DNA of 64,000 nucleotides from Bacillus zhangzhouensis (GTDB lineage: Bacteria > Bacillota > Bacilli > Bacillales > Bacillaceae): contig NZ_JOTP01000002.1 of assembly GCF_000715205.1 (NCBI RefSeq), forward strand, positions 62,001 through 126,000, read 5' to 3'. Shown piece by piece: positions 1 to 8,675 of this stretch (its first letter is position 1; every line of letters begins with the position of its first letter). The notes below the pieces were generated by a model, which had not been told where the DNA came from, did no database searches, and saw only the letters and a list, made by a program, of their open reading frames with translations. Position numbers and translations under genes: made by a program.

Positions 1-923
1 TGCTTGTCCTGAGATAAGATCTTCGCCGGCTTCATCAGGTTCTGTTTGGTCGGATGCTTCATATAAATGGCCATGCAACGACCTGAAGGAGCAAAGACAG
101 CGACACGATCCTCCTCTGCAAAATGAGCAAATTCATCAGGCATTGGCAGGACTGCACCGTTTTCCACTTTACTTGCTAATGTATCATTTATCTCCCATTT
201 CGGCAAATGATTGAGCGCACGCTCGATCGGCACAAGGTGCTCATTTATCGTCCCTTCCTCGCTCATATCACGAAGCTCGTCCAGGGTGATACATTCATCT
301 AGTGTAAAGTCGCCTGATCCTGTGCGAATGAGGTGTGACATGTGAGCCGGAAACCCTAGTTTTTTTCCGATATCAACCGCTAAGGTTCTGACATACGTAC
401 CTTTTGAGCAAAGAACAGTGAATCTGAATGACACGTTTCCATCTTCAAATGTGACAGGTGTAGTCCGCTCGATGCGGTGAATGGTAATTTCACGGCTTGG
501 CCGCTCAATTTCAATTCCTTCTCTCGCATATTCATAGAGCTTTTTCCCGCCAATTTTCACAGCAGAAAACATTGGAGGAACTTGTTCAATGGTTCCTTCA
601 AACTGTTTCAGCGCAGCATCAATTTCTTCTTCTGAAATCGGTGTTTGTACCTTTTTTTCTTCAACCACTTCACCAGTTTGGTCTTCTGTCGTCGTAGAAA
701 AGCCAATCGTGATTTCTGCATCATACGTTTTCGATTTATCTGTTAAATACTCAACGATTTTCGTCGCTCTTCCAATACAAATGGGCAGAACACCTGATAC
801 TTCTGGGTCGAGGGTTCCTGTATGTCCGACTTTTTTTGTGTGCAATATCTTTCTCACTTTGAACACACAGTCGTGAGAGGTCATTCCTCTTTCTTTATGT
901 AATAAAAGAACACCATTTATCAT
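1..923 (-). CDS. truB: TruB tRNA pseudouridine-55 synthase, 3' end cut by window edge
   Basis: Isomerises uridine 55 in the T-loop of tRNAs to pseudouridine. Translating from the ATG at 923 gives MINGVLLLHKERGMTSHD, then the family motif GHTGTLDPEVSGVLP, whose Asp39 is the expected catalytic residue. About 306 codons are present and the frame is open to base 1, ending in KILSQDK; the family is about 300-310 residues, so only the last residues and the stop are missing. It follows rbfA in the rimP-nusA-infB operon, an order conserved in Bacillus. The gap to rbfA holds an imperfect hairpin that may lower readthrough. Confidence 0.95.
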   Translation of the reverse strand, partial: MINGVLLLHKERGMTSHDCVFKVRKILHTKKVGHTGTLDPEVSGVLPICIGRATKIVEYLTDKSKTYDAEITIGFSTTTEDQTGEVVEEKKVQTPISEEEIDAALKQFEGTIEQVPPMFSAVKIGGKKLYEYAREGIEIERPSREITIHRIERTTPVTFEDGNVSFRFTVLCSKGTYVRTLAVDIGKKLGFPAHMSHLIRTGSGDFTLDECITLDELRDMSEEGTINEHLVPIERALNHLPKWEINDTLASKVENGAVLPMPDEFAHFAEEDRVAVFAPSGRCMAIYMKHPTKQNLMKPAKILSQDK

Positions 924-950
924 CTGCGTTCTCTCCTTTCATAAACGATG

Positions 951-980
951 AAAAAGGACAGACGATCATCGCCTATCCTT
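951..980 (-). terminator. Hairpin between rbfA and truB, possible weak terminator
   Basis: On the minus strand AAGGATAGGCGAT and ATCGTCTGTCCTT pair over up to 13 positions with two G-U wobbles, and the 3' arm runs into five Ts. The loop is very small if every pair forms, so the inner pairs probably open. It may cause partial termination or act as an mRNA processing or stability element. Confidence 0.4.
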
Positions 981-991
981 ATTTCAACGTC

Positions 992-1342
992 TTATTCGTG
1001 ATCTTTTGTGTTTAGTTCAGCAATCAGGCTTTCAATTCGGTTACCGTAATCAACGGATTCATCGAATTCAAAGTGTAGTTCAGGTGTTTTGCGAAGTCTA
1101 ATTCGATTGCCAATTTCAGAGCGGATATACCCTTTAGCCTTTGCTAGGCCTTTTAAGGTTTCCTCTCTTTTCTTCTCGTCGCCAAGAACAGAAATGTAGA
1201 CTTTGGCAATTTGCAAATCACCGGTCACTTCGACATCGGTTACAGTCAAAAAGCCGATTCTTGGATCTTTCAGCTTTCTGCCAAGGATGTCGCCCAATTC
1301 TTTTTTCATTTGCTCACCCACACGGGTTGCTCTCATACTCAT
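992..1342 (-). CDS. rbfA: Ribosome-binding factor A
   Basis: Small KH-fold protein that binds the 30S subunit and helps mature the 5' end of 16S rRNA. The 116-residue product starts [19 protein letters not shown] and carries the typical [14 protein letters not shown] and [14 protein letters not shown] segments. The start is placed at 1342, not at the upstream start at 1369, because AGAGGTGAT lies six bases before this ATG and the family begins MSMRA. It lies between ylxP and truB in the infB operon. Confidence 0.95.
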   Translation of the reverse strand: MSMRATRVGEQMKKELGDILGRKLKDPRIGFLTVTDVEVTGDLQIAKVYISVLGDEKKREETLKGLAKAKGYIRSEIGNRIRLRKTPELHFEFDESVDYGNRIESLIAELNTKDHE

Positions 1343-1359
1343 GATCTTATCACCTCTAA

Positions 1360-1638
1360 TTAAAACCACTCAGTTTTCGTGATCGTACGTTCAATTTCAG
1401 GAAAAGAATCAATAAAGCTTAATACACGCTGAAGTTCCTTTTCCACTTGAACCCGAGATGAAGAAATCACGGCGATTCCAATTGATGTACGCTGCCATGT
1501 ATCCTGATAATCCATTTCAGCAATGGTCACATTGAATTTATGGCGCGCTCTTGTCAATATACGCTGAAGAACCGCACGTTTTTCCTTCAGTGAGGATGCA
1601 TCATAGATGATGCATTCACATTCGGTATAACCGATCAT
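1360..1638 (-). CDS. ylxP: YlxP, DUF503 family protein
   Basis: A 92-residue protein of the DUF503/YlxP family, long known as a conserved companion of infB and rbfA; its molecular role is not firmly settled, and a part in ribosome assembly is inferred from this neighbourhood. The alpha/beta sequence [20 protein letters not shown] to [11 protein letters not shown] is full length. Its ATG overlaps the infB stop in an ATGA arrangement (1635-1638), indicating translational coupling. Confidence 0.88.
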   Translation of the reverse strand: MIGYTECECIIYDASSLKEKRAVLQRILTRARHKFNVTIAEMDYQDTWQRTSIGIAVISSSRVQVEKELQRVLSFIDSFPEIERTITKTEWF

Positions 1639-3746
1639 TTTCTTTCGATTTCTTGCATAACGAATGATTCCAGAACATCGCCTTCACGGATATCATTGTA
1701 TTTCTTAATGGTAATACCACATTCATAGCCTTGTGAAACTTCTTTCACGTCATCCTTGAATCGTTTTAATACGTCGACTTCGCCTTCAAAAATGACGACG
1801 CCATCACGGATTAATCGGATACCACTATCTCTTGTGATCGTTCCTTCAGTGACATAGCCACCAGCAATTGTACCGATTTTAGATACTTTGAACGTTTGAC
1901 GAACTTCAACTTGACCAATGACTTTTTCTTCATATTCAGGGTCAAGCATCCCTTTCATCGCAGCTTCAATTTCATCGATGACTTTATAGATAATGCGGTG
2001 CAAGCGGATATCTACGTTTTCTGTTTCAGCTGTGCTCTTCGCATTTCCATCAGGACGTACGTTAAATCCGATCACGATCGCATTAGAAGCACTTGCTAAA
2101 ATGATATCAGATTCTGTAATCGCTCCAACACCCGTATGGATGATTTTCACTTTTACGCCTTCTACTTCAATTTTCTGAAGAGCTGCCGTCAGTGCTTCAG
2201 CAGAACCTTGTACGTCTGCTTTCACGATCAGGTTGATATCTTTCACTTCGCCTTGTTTGATTTGCTCAAATAGGTCATCTAAAGATAATTTCGCTTTGTC
2301 TGAACGCTGTTCATCAAGCTGTTTTGAAGCACGCGCTTCACCTACTTGACGAGCTGTTTTTTCGTCTTTGAATACGAGGAACTGATCGCCCGCATTTGGT
2401 ACATCATTTAAACCAGTGATTTCAACAGGTGTAGATGGTCCTGCTGTTTTCACGCGGCGTCCGATGTCATTGACCATTGCACGTACACGGCCAAATGTAT
2501 TTCCAACAACGATTGGGTCACCTACTTGAAGTGTACCAGTTTGAACAAGAAGGGTTGCAACAGACCCTCTTCCTTTATCAAGCTCAGCCTCAATGACAGT
2601 TCCTTTAGCCGCACGATTTGGGTTGGCTTTCAGTTCTGCTACTTCGCTGACAAGAAGGATCATTTCGATCAATTCATCGATGCCTTCACCTGTTTTAGCA
2701 GATAGCGGAACGAAGATCGTTTCGCCGCCCCAAGCTTCTGGTACAAGGCCATGTTCAGTTAGTTCCTGCATCACACGGTCAGGGTTAGCTGTTGGTTTGT
2801 CAATTTTATTGACAGCGACAATGATTGGTACCTCTGCTGCTTTCGCATGGTTAATGGCTTCAATCGTTTGCGGCATCACGCCGTCATCTGCTGCAACGAC
2901 TAGGATTGTTGTATCAGTTACCTCGGCACCACGTGCACGCATAGTTGTGAATGCTGCGTGTCCAGGTGTATCAAGGAACGTGATTTTCTTGCCGTTTTCT
3001 TCAATTTGGTATGCACCGATATGCTGCGTGATTCCACCAGCTTCGCCTTCAACGACTTTCGTTTTACGAATGCTGTCAAGAAGGGTTGTTTTCCCGTGGT
3101 CAACGTGTCCCATGATCGTAACAACTGGAGGGCGTACTTGCATATCTTCTTCTTTATCTGCAACTTCATACTTTTCAAGTTCAGTTTCTTCTAAAATGAT
3201 GACTTCCTCTACTGGAACACCATATTCAGAAGCGATTAATTCAACTGTATCTTTATCAAGCTCTTGGTTAATAGTTGCCATCACACCAAGCATCATCAGC
3301 TTCTTGATGATTTCAGCTGATTCTTTTCCAAGCTCTTCGGCAAGCTGGCCAACTGTCATTGAATTTGTAAATTCAATTTTTTCAGGAAGCTCTTTTTTAG
3401 GCTTCACAGGTCTAGCTTGCTGATGCTGTGACTTGTTGCCACCGCGTTTGTTTTTGTTTTGGTTGTTGTTTTTTTTGTTTTTATTAAATTGATTATTCTG
3501 CACGTCATTCTTCTTTCTATCATTGATTTTGTTAGATGATTGGTTTTTTTGTTCTGCGGGTTTCTCGTTAGCTGTCTCTTTTGCTTTGGCTTTTTTATAT
3601 TTAGCGTCTAGCTTTTTCACAGTGTCGTCTTCAAGCGTCGCCATGTGGTTGTTCACTTCCACGTTCATATCCTTAAGCGCTGCTATAATATCTTTACTTG
3701 AAACATCTATGGCTTTTGCATATTCATATACTCTCACTTTAGCCAT
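1635..3746 (-). CDS. infB: Translation initiation factor IF-2
   Basis: GTPase that brings initiator fMet-tRNA to the 30S subunit and promotes subunit joining. The 703-residue product has an IF2-N domain (1-50), a low-complexity Lys/Asn/Gln-rich linker (about 55-120), a second IF2-N domain (about 125-180) and the G domain, with GHVDHGKT at about 213-220, DTPGH near 259 and NKID near 313. Domains II, III and the C-terminal fMet-tRNA-binding domain follow. The length is close to B. subtilis IF-2. The ORF begins [19 protein letters not shown], the normal family start. It overlaps ylxP by four bases and follows rplGA by 19. Confidence 0.98.
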   Translation of the reverse strand: MAKVRVYEYAKAIDVSSKDIIAALKDMNVEVNNHMATLEDDTVKKLDAKYKKAKAKETANEKPAEQKNQSSNKINDRKKNDVQNNQFNKNKKNNNQNKNKRGGNKSQHQQARPVKPKKELPEKIEFTNSMTVGQLAEELGKESAEIIKKLMMLGVMATINQELDKDTVELIASEYGVPVEEVIILEETELEKYEVADKEEDMQVRPPVVTIMGHVDHGKTTLLDSIRKTKVVEGEAGGITQHIGAYQIEENGKKITFLDTPGHAAFTTMRARGAEVTDTTILVVAADDGVMPQTIEAINHAKAAEVPIIVAVNKIDKPTANPDRVMQELTEHGLVPEAWGGETIFVPLSAKTGEGIDELIEMILLVSEVAELKANPNRAAKGTVIEAELDKGRGSVATLLVQTGTLQVGDPIVVGNTFGRVRAMVNDIGRRVKTAGPSTPVEITGLNDVPNAGDQFLVFKDEKTARQVGEARASKQLDEQRSDKAKLSLDDLFEQIKQGEVKDINLIVKADVQGSAEALTAALQKIEVEGVKVKIIHTGVGAITESDIILASASNAIVIGFNVRPDGNAKSTAETENVDIRLHRIIYKVIDEIEAAMKGMLDPEYEEKVIGQVEVRQTFKVSKIGTIAGGYVTEGTITRDSGIRLIRDGVVIFEGEVDVLKRFKDDVKEVSQGYECGITIKKYNDIREGDVLESFVMQEIERK

Positions 3747-3765
3747 TCGTTCACCCCCAAATAAA

Positions 3766-4068
3766 TTAATCGAGCAAGCTTATGAGCTTCTTAGCGAAGC
3801 CTTGGTCAGTGACAGCGACAACTACGCGAGCTTCTTTCCCAATAGAACGTCCGAGAACGGAACGGTCTTCAATTTTTCTAACCGGAACATTATAAAATTT
3901 GCATTTGTCAGATACCTTTTTCTCTGTGTTCGGTGAGGCATCTGCTGCAAGAAGAACCAGCTTAGCACGCGCATGTCTAACTTCTTTGATCACCAGATCT
4001 TCTCCTGACACGACTTTACGAGCTCGATTTGCTAGACCAAGCAAAGGATACCACTTAGATTCAGTCAT
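3766..4068 (-). CDS. rplGA: L7Ae-family ribosomal-type protein YlxQ
   Basis: A 100-residue protein of the L7Ae/L30e/S12e/Gadd45 family, which binds kink-turn RNA. The conserved [18 protein letters not shown] opening and the C-terminal [19 protein letters not shown] are present. Bacillus YlxQ is reported as a k-turn binder, but its role on the ribosome or elsewhere is not established. It overlaps rnpM by eight bases and precedes infB, the standard order. Confidence 0.9.
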   Translation of the reverse strand: MTESKWYPLLGLANRARKVVSGEDLVIKEVRHARAKLVLLAADASPNTEKKVSDKCKFYNVPVRKIEDRSVLGRSIGKEARVVVAVTDQGFAKKLISLLD

Positions 4069-4345
4069 TTGGTTTTTTCACCTTTTCAGCTAGTTCTAGT
4101 AATTCTTCAAATATGTGTTCGTCAATCTGTGTCTGAAATTGCTGCTGTAAACTGCGTTTGTTCTTTGCCGCAAGAATGGTTTCTTTATCGAGAGAAAGGT
4201 AAGCTCCGCGCCCGTTCATTTTTCCGGTTGCATCAACAGACACTTCACCTTCTTTAGAACGAACAACACGAATTAACTCTTTCTTTGGTTTCATTTCTCC
4301 CGTCACGACGCATTTTCTAAGCGGGATTTTTTTTCGGCTTTTCAC
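4061..4345 (-). CDS. rnpM: YlxR family RNA-binding protein (RNase P modulator RnpM)
   Basis: A 94-residue YlxR-fold protein. [29 protein letters not shown] and the GRGAYLS motif identify the family. In B. subtilis the homologue has been described as RnpM, which binds RNase P RNA and modulates its activity; transferring that role here is inference from orthology. It sits between nusA (16 bases) and rplGA (overlap 4061-4068). Confidence 0.88.
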   Translation of the reverse strand: MKSRKKIPLRKCVVTGEMKPKKELIRVVRSKEGEVSVDATGKMNGRGAYLSLDKETILAAKNKRSLQQQFQTQIDEHIFEELLELAEKVKKPND

Positions 4346-4360
4346 CTTTTATATCACCTC

Positions 4361-5476
4361 TTATTCGTCAGATTCCTCAGCTACTGGTTCAGCCTCTAAG
4401 AAAAGAGATTCAGAGTCTTCAGTTCTTGGGAAAATACCGAGCTCCCTTGCATCTGTTTCGCTTTTAATGTCAATCTTCCAGCTAGTCAGCTTCGCTGCAA
4501 GGCGCGCATTTTGACCTCTTTTACCAATGGCTAATGATAGCTGATAATCAGGAACAATCACTGTTGTCGCTTTATTTTCTTCATTAACAATGACATCAAG
4601 CACTTTTGATGGGCTCAATGCATTGGCAACAAATTCAACCGGATCATTAGACCAATGGACAATGTCAATTTTTTCGCCTTTTAGCTCGTTGACAATTGCT
4701 TGTACACGCTGGCCTTTTGGCCCAACACAAGAACCAACTGGATCAACATCAGGATCATCTGTGCGAACAGATATTTTAGAACGGTCTCCAGCTTCTCTAG
4801 CAACCGATTTAAGCTCTACAGTACCATCATAAATTTCTGGCACTTCAATTTCAAATAAACGCTTTAAAAGACCTGGATGTGTTCGAGACACATAAATTTG
4901 TGGTCCTTTTGTTGTTTTTTCTACTTTGGTAATGAACACTTTAATGCGGTCATGTGGTTTGTATTCCTCATTTGGCATTTGTTCGTTGACCGGAAGAAGG
5001 GCTTCGATTTTGCCAAGTGACACGTAAATGAATTTACTGTCAATTCGCTGAACGATTCCCGTCATAATGTCTTCCTCGCGATCGATGAACTCAGTGTAGA
5101 TCACACCTCGCTCTGCTTCTCTCACTCGCTGCGTTACAACTTGTTTCGCTGTCTGAGCTGCAATACGTCCGAAATCTTTTGGTGTGACTTCAATCTCAAC
5201 CACGTCACCTACCACGTAATTCGGGTTAATGCTGACTGCATCCTCTACAGAGATTTCAAGGCGAGAATCATACACTTCATCTACCACATCTTTTCTTGCA
5301 AATACTCGAATCGTTCCCGTTTCGCGGTTTAAATCAACACGAACATTTTGCGCTTGATTAAAATTACGCTTATATGCAGAAATGAGTGCAGCTTCTATCG
5401 CTTCAATAATAATCTCTTTACTAATACCCTTCTCTTTCTCAAGAACAGTCAGGGCATCTAACAACTCACTACTCAT
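4361..5476 (-). CDS. nusA: Transcription termination/antitermination factor NusA
   Basis: Binds RNA polymerase and nascent RNA, and stimulates pausing and intrinsic termination. The 371 residues comprise the N-terminal polymerase-binding domain (MSSELLDALTVLEKEKGISK), an S1 domain (about 135-200, with GIVQRIDSKFIYVSLGKIEA) and two KH domains (about 205-345, with DPVGSCVGPKGQRVQAI and AIGKRGQNARLAAKLT). An acidic tail follows, and the C-terminal acidic repeats of proteobacterial NusA are absent, as usual for Firmicutes. It is the second gene of the operon, so the terminator in the rimP leader would control it. Confidence 0.98.
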   Translation of the reverse strand: MSSELLDALTVLEKEKGISKEIIIEAIEAALISAYKRNFNQAQNVRVDLNRETGTIRVFARKDVVDEVYDSRLEISVEDAVSINPNYVVGDVVEIEVTPKDFGRIAAQTAKQVVTQRVREAERGVIYTEFIDREEDIMTGIVQRIDSKFIYVSLGKIEALLPVNEQMPNEEYKPHDRIKVFITKVEKTTKGPQIYVSRTHPGLLKRLFEIEVPEIYDGTVELKSVAREAGDRSKISVRTDDPDVDPVGSCVGPKGQRVQAIVNELKGEKIDIVHWSNDPVEFVANALSPSKVLDVIVNEENKATTVIVPDYQLSLAIGKRGQNARLAAKLTSWKIDIKSETDARELGIFPRTEDSESLFLEAEPVAEESDE

Positions 5477-5508
5477 TTTTATGGTTCCCCCTTATATCAA
5501 TGGAAAGG

Positions 5509-5982
5509 TTAATTGAACGAAACTGCTAATCTTGCGTTAGCTATTTTTTCGTATGGAATATTGATCTCTTTCTTTCTTGTCTTGATCTTCACTGTCACTG
5601 TTGCAATCTCACCATCAAAGCTTGTAAGCTCACCTTCAAACGCTTTTTCACCATCAATTGGTTCATATGTTTTCATGAAAACATTTTTTCCAAGTGCTTT
5701 TTCAAAATCAGCTTTTTTCTTTAATGGGCGCTCCGCTCCAGGAGAGGACACTTCAAGAAAGTAGTTTTGGCTAATCGGATCTGCCTCATCAAGCTTTTCG
5801 CTCAAGGCTTCGCTCACTTTGGCACACTCTTCGATATCGACGCCTTTATCAGAGTCAATAAACACGCGAAGGAACCAGTTTTGACCCTCTTTGACAAATT
5901 CAACATCAACGAGTTCAAGCTGTAAGCCATCTAAAATTGGCTGCACCATTTCGCTTACGACATCCACTACTTTTTTGCTCAT
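5509..5982 (-). CDS. rimP: Ribosome maturation factor RimP
   Basis: A 157-residue protein needed for late 30S assembly. [34 protein letters not shown] and the signature [17 protein letters not shown] mark the N-terminal domain; the C-terminal Sm-like barrel holds [20 protein letters not shown]. The ATG at 5982 is chosen over the upstream in-frame ATG at 6021 because it has a near-perfect SD, AAGGAGG, six bases away and matches the family start. First gene of the nusA-infB operon, behind a structured leader. Confidence 0.96.
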   Translation of the reverse strand: MSKKVVDVVSEMVQPILDGLQLELVDVEFVKEGQNWFLRVFIDSDKGVDIEECAKVSEALSEKLDEADPISQNYFLEVSSPGAERPLKKKADFEKALGKNVFMKTYEPIDGEKAFEGELTSFDGEIATVTVKIKTRKKEINIPYEKIANARLAVSFN

Positions 5983-6032
5983 TCTCTTCCTCCTTGTGCT
6001 TTCGATAAACGCTCTTATCAATCATTCTGCAT

Positions 6033-6060
6033 AAAAACCCTGCTTTATGTGAGCAGGGGG
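6033..6060 (-). terminator. Intrinsic terminator in the rimP leader (probable NusA-responsive attenuator)
   Basis: On the minus strand the perfect seven-base stem CCCTGCT (loop CACATAA) AGCAGGG is followed at once by TTTTTAT. It lies downstream of the rimP promoter and about 50 bases before the rimP start, so it can only act by premature termination of the rimP-nusA-infB transcript, or of readthrough from the glycosidase genes. In B. subtilis NusA is known to autoregulate this operon through termination in the leader, and this hairpin is at the equivalent place; that assignment is inference. Confidence 0.85.
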
Positions 6061-6083
6061 AGCAGAAAACGGATGAATAATGT

Positions 6084-6139
6084 CGAGACAAAAATTGCCT
6101 GTTCAATACAAAAGAGCGGGTTTCCCCACTCTTGTCTCG
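6084..6139 (-). promoter_or_regulatory. Two-tier stem-loop in the rimP operon leader
   Basis: CGAGACAA and TTGTCTCG (6084-6091 and 6132-6139) can close a long helix. Inside it, AAGAGTGGG, a GAAA tetraloop and CCCGCTCTT form a nine-base stem with one G-U pair (about 6112-6133). Both lie between the promoter and the leader terminator. The G-rich strand GAGTGGGG could pair instead with CCCC..GCTC of the terminator, which would make an antiterminator; that alternative fold is my inference. Confidence 0.6.
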
Positions 6140-6163
6140 GTAATCGTTAGCATTTCCATAAAA

Positions 6164-6192
6164 ACTATACCATATCCAATTTTTTTATGCAA
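6164..6192 (-). promoter_or_regulatory. SigA-type promoter of the rimP-nusA-infB operon
   Basis: Minus strand -35 TTGCAT (6187-6192), a 17-base spacer and -10 TATAGT (6164-6169) with an upstream TG (extended -10 TGGTATAGT). It lies 30 bases after the GH5 stop and predicts a leader of about 175 bases. Confidence 0.75.
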
Positions 6193-6222
6193 ATGAAGTT
6201 CCTTATATACAGGCATTCGTCA

Positions 6223-7353
6223 TCAGTTCTTTTCGTTCATTCTTTTGGCGTGTTCACTGATGACTGTTGCCTCTTTGCTCTCCTTTATGATTCGGAAACC
6301 GTCATAATCAGGATAGAGCGAGTCATCGTCTTGAATGCTTGTTAATATCCAAAATTGACTGCCAGCTCCTCCGAGTCGCTCAATCGTTAATAGCCAGCTT
6401 TGGTATACATCAGGACGCGCTGATTGATTTTGATAACCAAACTCTTCTAACACAACAGGTTTTCCTATCGCCTCCCCGCGGGTGATATGGTCTTCAATCC
6501 ATTTCACTCCCCAAGCGGCTGACTTGTTCCAGTGATCTGGGTATAAATGATAGGTTCCATAATCGATATTGGGCAGAGCGGTCAAACGGTCCCAATCCAC
6601 GCCTTCTCCGCCTCCATACAACCAATCATCATGTCCTGTTATGCGAAAGAATCCTTCATCTCCTACTGCGACAAGATGATGCCGATCTATCGATTTGATC
6701 CATGTACTCATTTCATTTGCCCAATTTACTAATATATTCCCTGTAGGATCCGACTGCACACGGGGCTCATTGGCAAGCTCCCATGTCATAATAGCAGGAT
6801 CGTCTTTATATTGAACACCTGTATACGTATTAGTTCTCTCTAATACATAGCGCACATAATTTTTGTAAGCATTTTTGATATGAGTATCTGTATAAAAGGC
6901 ATCGTGTGAGCCTGCCTGAAACCACTTAACGTATTGATTCATTCCGCCAAAATCATCCCAATTGTTGACTAGCGGGATGACTAGCTTTATGCCTTCCTGC
7001 CCTGCTTTATGAATCGCATAATCTAGTTTTCGAAAACCCGATTCTTCATAAACCCCTGGACTAGATTGCAAAACTGAGTTCTCTTGAGGAGCTCCATCGT
7101 GAAATCCCCAAATACGAATGACCTTTAGATTCATTGCTTTCATATCGTCAAAAACAGCATCTACCATCTTTTTTGATTTGTAATGAAAGTAATAGTTGTT
7201 TGTGCCAGCAAAGTAAAATGGTTGATTGTTCAACAAAAATTGTGTACCAGACGTTTGCACAAAAGAAGCGGCCTTTACAGTAAGAGAGAACCAGCCAGCC
7301 CATACAGCTATCACGAGTATGATACAAGGTACCGTTTGAGCCCATTTTTTCAT
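6223..7353 (-). CDS. Secreted GH5 beta-mannanase (mannan endo-1,4-beta-mannosidase)
   Basis: A 376-residue GH5 enzyme predicted to cut beta-1,4-mannan backbones outside the cell. Residues 1-28 are a classical signal peptide (MKKWAQTVP, hydrophobic core, then VKA before ASF). The TIM barrel holds the acid/base Glu196 in WELANEPR and the nucleophile Glu304 in VLEEFG; WELANEP resembles the GH5_7 mannanase type, so mannanase is preferred to endoglucanase, though substrate is not proved by sequence. There is no CBM. A GAGGAG SD precedes the ATG. Last gene of the glycosidase cassette, 21 bases after GH10, and the only member with a secretion signal. Confidence 0.85.
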   Translation of the reverse strand: MKKWAQTVPCIILVIAVWAGWFSLTVKAASFVQTSGTQFLLNNQPFYFAGTNNYYFHYKSKKMVDAVFDDMKAMNLKVIRIWGFHDGAPQENSVLQSSPGVYEESGFRKLDYAIHKAGQEGIKLVIPLVNNWDDFGGMNQYVKWFQAGSHDAFYTDTHIKNAYKNYVRYVLERTNTYTGVQYKDDPAIMTWELANEPRVQSDPTGNILVNWANEMSTWIKSIDRHHLVAVGDEGFFRITGHDDWLYGGGEGVDWDRLTALPNIDYGTYHLYPDHWNKSAAWGVKWIEDHITRGEAIGKPVVLEEFGYQNQSARPDVYQSWLLTIERLGGAGSQFWILTSIQDDDSLYPDYDGFRIIKESKEATVISEHAKRMNEKN

Positions 7354-7374
7354 TCAAATTCTCCTCACAATCTA

Positions 7375-8601
7375 TCATTCTGCAGGAACGATAACATTTA
7401 GTTGAAGCGGTGTTTGTTCATTTGAATCAAGTTCAATCGTTTGCTGCTTTAACATCTTACTTTGTTGCCCAATTCGAACCTCATATGTTCCGTGAAACGC
7501 AGGACATGCCACTTTTCCGCTAGCATCTGTTTTTTCAATTCTTTGTGTCGTCCACTCTTTTAGAAGATTTTCATACCGTTTTCCTGCTTCATTTAAAGAC
7601 CAATCATAATTAACGATGGCTGCATGTTCACCCCGCCAGTGGGCACCTGCCCAAAATCCCCACATTAGCACACCTTTTACCGCTGGATGACTGAAAGCAA
7701 CGCGATATAAAGCCTCTAAGTTATCTGCTCGTCTATTAGCATCCGGGTGAACAGAGTCGTACTCTGTGACCCAAATGGGGAGACCAAGCTCAGCTAGTAC
7801 ATCAAGTCTTTCTTTTACAATGACTGGATCCACCCGGTCTCCAAAGTGTCCTTGCACACCAATTGCCTCAACTGGTGCTCCTAACTGACGAAGTTCATTG
7901 ATATGCGCTTTATAAGCATGATGCTCGCCATATGAGATCACATTATAATCATTCACAAACAGCAGCGCTTGAGGGTCAATTTTTTTCGTTTCTTCATACA
8001 TCCACTTCCAAATATTTTTCCCGAAGCGGTCTTTAAAAAATGAACCGTGCATCATTTCGTTATTCACATCCCAATGACGGAATCTTCCTTTGAAATGATT
8101 GCCCGCATGCTCAAGCCGTCTTTTCATGGCTTCATATACTTCATGATTTGGTAGTGACCTAAGCCAGCTTGGATTCGCATCCTCTACTTCCCAAAATAAA
8201 GCATGACCCCTGACAGGCAGTTGATGCCTATCTGCAAACTGAAGCATGGCATCTGCTTTTTCATAGGTGATTTTCCCTCTTTCTGGCTCATTCGCGTACC
8301 ATTTTGCCTCATTTTCAAAAACAGCCCAATTAAAATACTTCACAAAGAAATCGGCGTATGTTTTGTTCAATAACACTTGATCATTCATCGCTGAACCAAA
8401 AGCGAATTCATGTCTGATTTGCTTGATTTCAACCTCTATGCCTGCCACTGGCTTTTTTTCATCATTCGTTACGTTGATCACAAGCTCTCTTTGTCTATGT
8501 TGTAAGATTCGATCATTCGCTTCTTTTCTCCAGCTTTGATTTTCTTGTTCTTGTGAACCACCATTCAATGGCTGGTGACTAAAATCTCTTTTTTTGTCCA
8601 T
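7375..8601 (-). CDS. GH10 endo-1,4-beta-xylanase without signal peptide
   Basis: A 408-residue GH10 glycosidase. Around residues 30-75 a beta-rich lead-in (ELVINVTNDEKKPVAGIEVE) runs into the HEFAFGSAMN start of the barrel. The acid/base is Glu182 in WDVNNEMMHG and the nucleophile Glu280 in WVTEYD. A beta-strand-rich tail of about 50 residues follows the barrel. The N-terminus (MDKKRDFSHQPLNGGSQEQ) is hydrophilic and charged, with no hydrophobic segment. SD AAAGGTGAT precedes ATG 8601, and reading back in frame meets a stop 12 codons upstream with no other start. It is therefore cytoplasmic, or exported by an unknown route. Spacing of 74 bases from GH48, holding a hairpin. Confidence 0.88.
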   Translation of the reverse strand: MDKKRDFSHQPLNGGSQEQENQSWRKEANDRILQHRQRELVINVTNDEKKPVAGIEVEIKQIRHEFAFGSAMNDQVLLNKTYADFFVKYFNWAVFENEAKWYANEPERGKITYEKADAMLQFADRHQLPVRGHALFWEVEDANPSWLRSLPNHEVYEAMKRRLEHAGNHFKGRFRHWDVNNEMMHGSFFKDRFGKNIWKWMYEETKKIDPQALLFVNDYNVISYGEHHAYKAHINELRQLGAPVEAIGVQGHFGDRVDPVIVKERLDVLAELGLPIWVTEYDSVHPDANRRADNLEALYRVAFSHPAVKGVLMWGFWAGAHWRGEHAAIVNYDWSLNEAGKRYENLLKEWTTQRIEKTDASGKVACPAFHGTYEVRIGQQSKMLKQQTIELDSNEQTPLQLNVIVPAE

Positions 8602-8642
8602 GATGAAATCACCTTTACTTTCACTTGAGTTTTCTTATCAGA

Positions 8643-8665
8643 CTGCCGGCTAAAGAAGCCGGCAG
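8643..8665 (-). other. Perfect stem-loop in the GH48-GH10 spacer, no T-tract
   Basis: CTGCCGGC (loop of seven bases) GCCGGCAG is a GC-rich perfect eight-base inverted repeat between the GH48 stop and the GH10 start. Neither side is followed by a run of Ts on either strand, so it does not look like an intrinsic terminator. It could protect the upstream mRNA from 3' exonucleases and set the GH48:GH10 ratio (inference). Confidence 0.6.
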
Positions 8666-8675
8666 CTTCATTCGC

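Noticed and set aside
2593-3423. 276-codon open frame on the plus strand opposite infB
   Set aside because: It is antisense to a certain gene, Ser/Thr-rich composition is typical of a reversed reading of conserved coding sequence, and it lacks an SD or recognisable domain.
6022-6222. Known riboswitch class in the rimP leader
   Set aside because: The stems do not show conserved cores of T-box, SAM, purine, lysine or glycine riboswitches that I recognise; NusA-type attenuation fits better.
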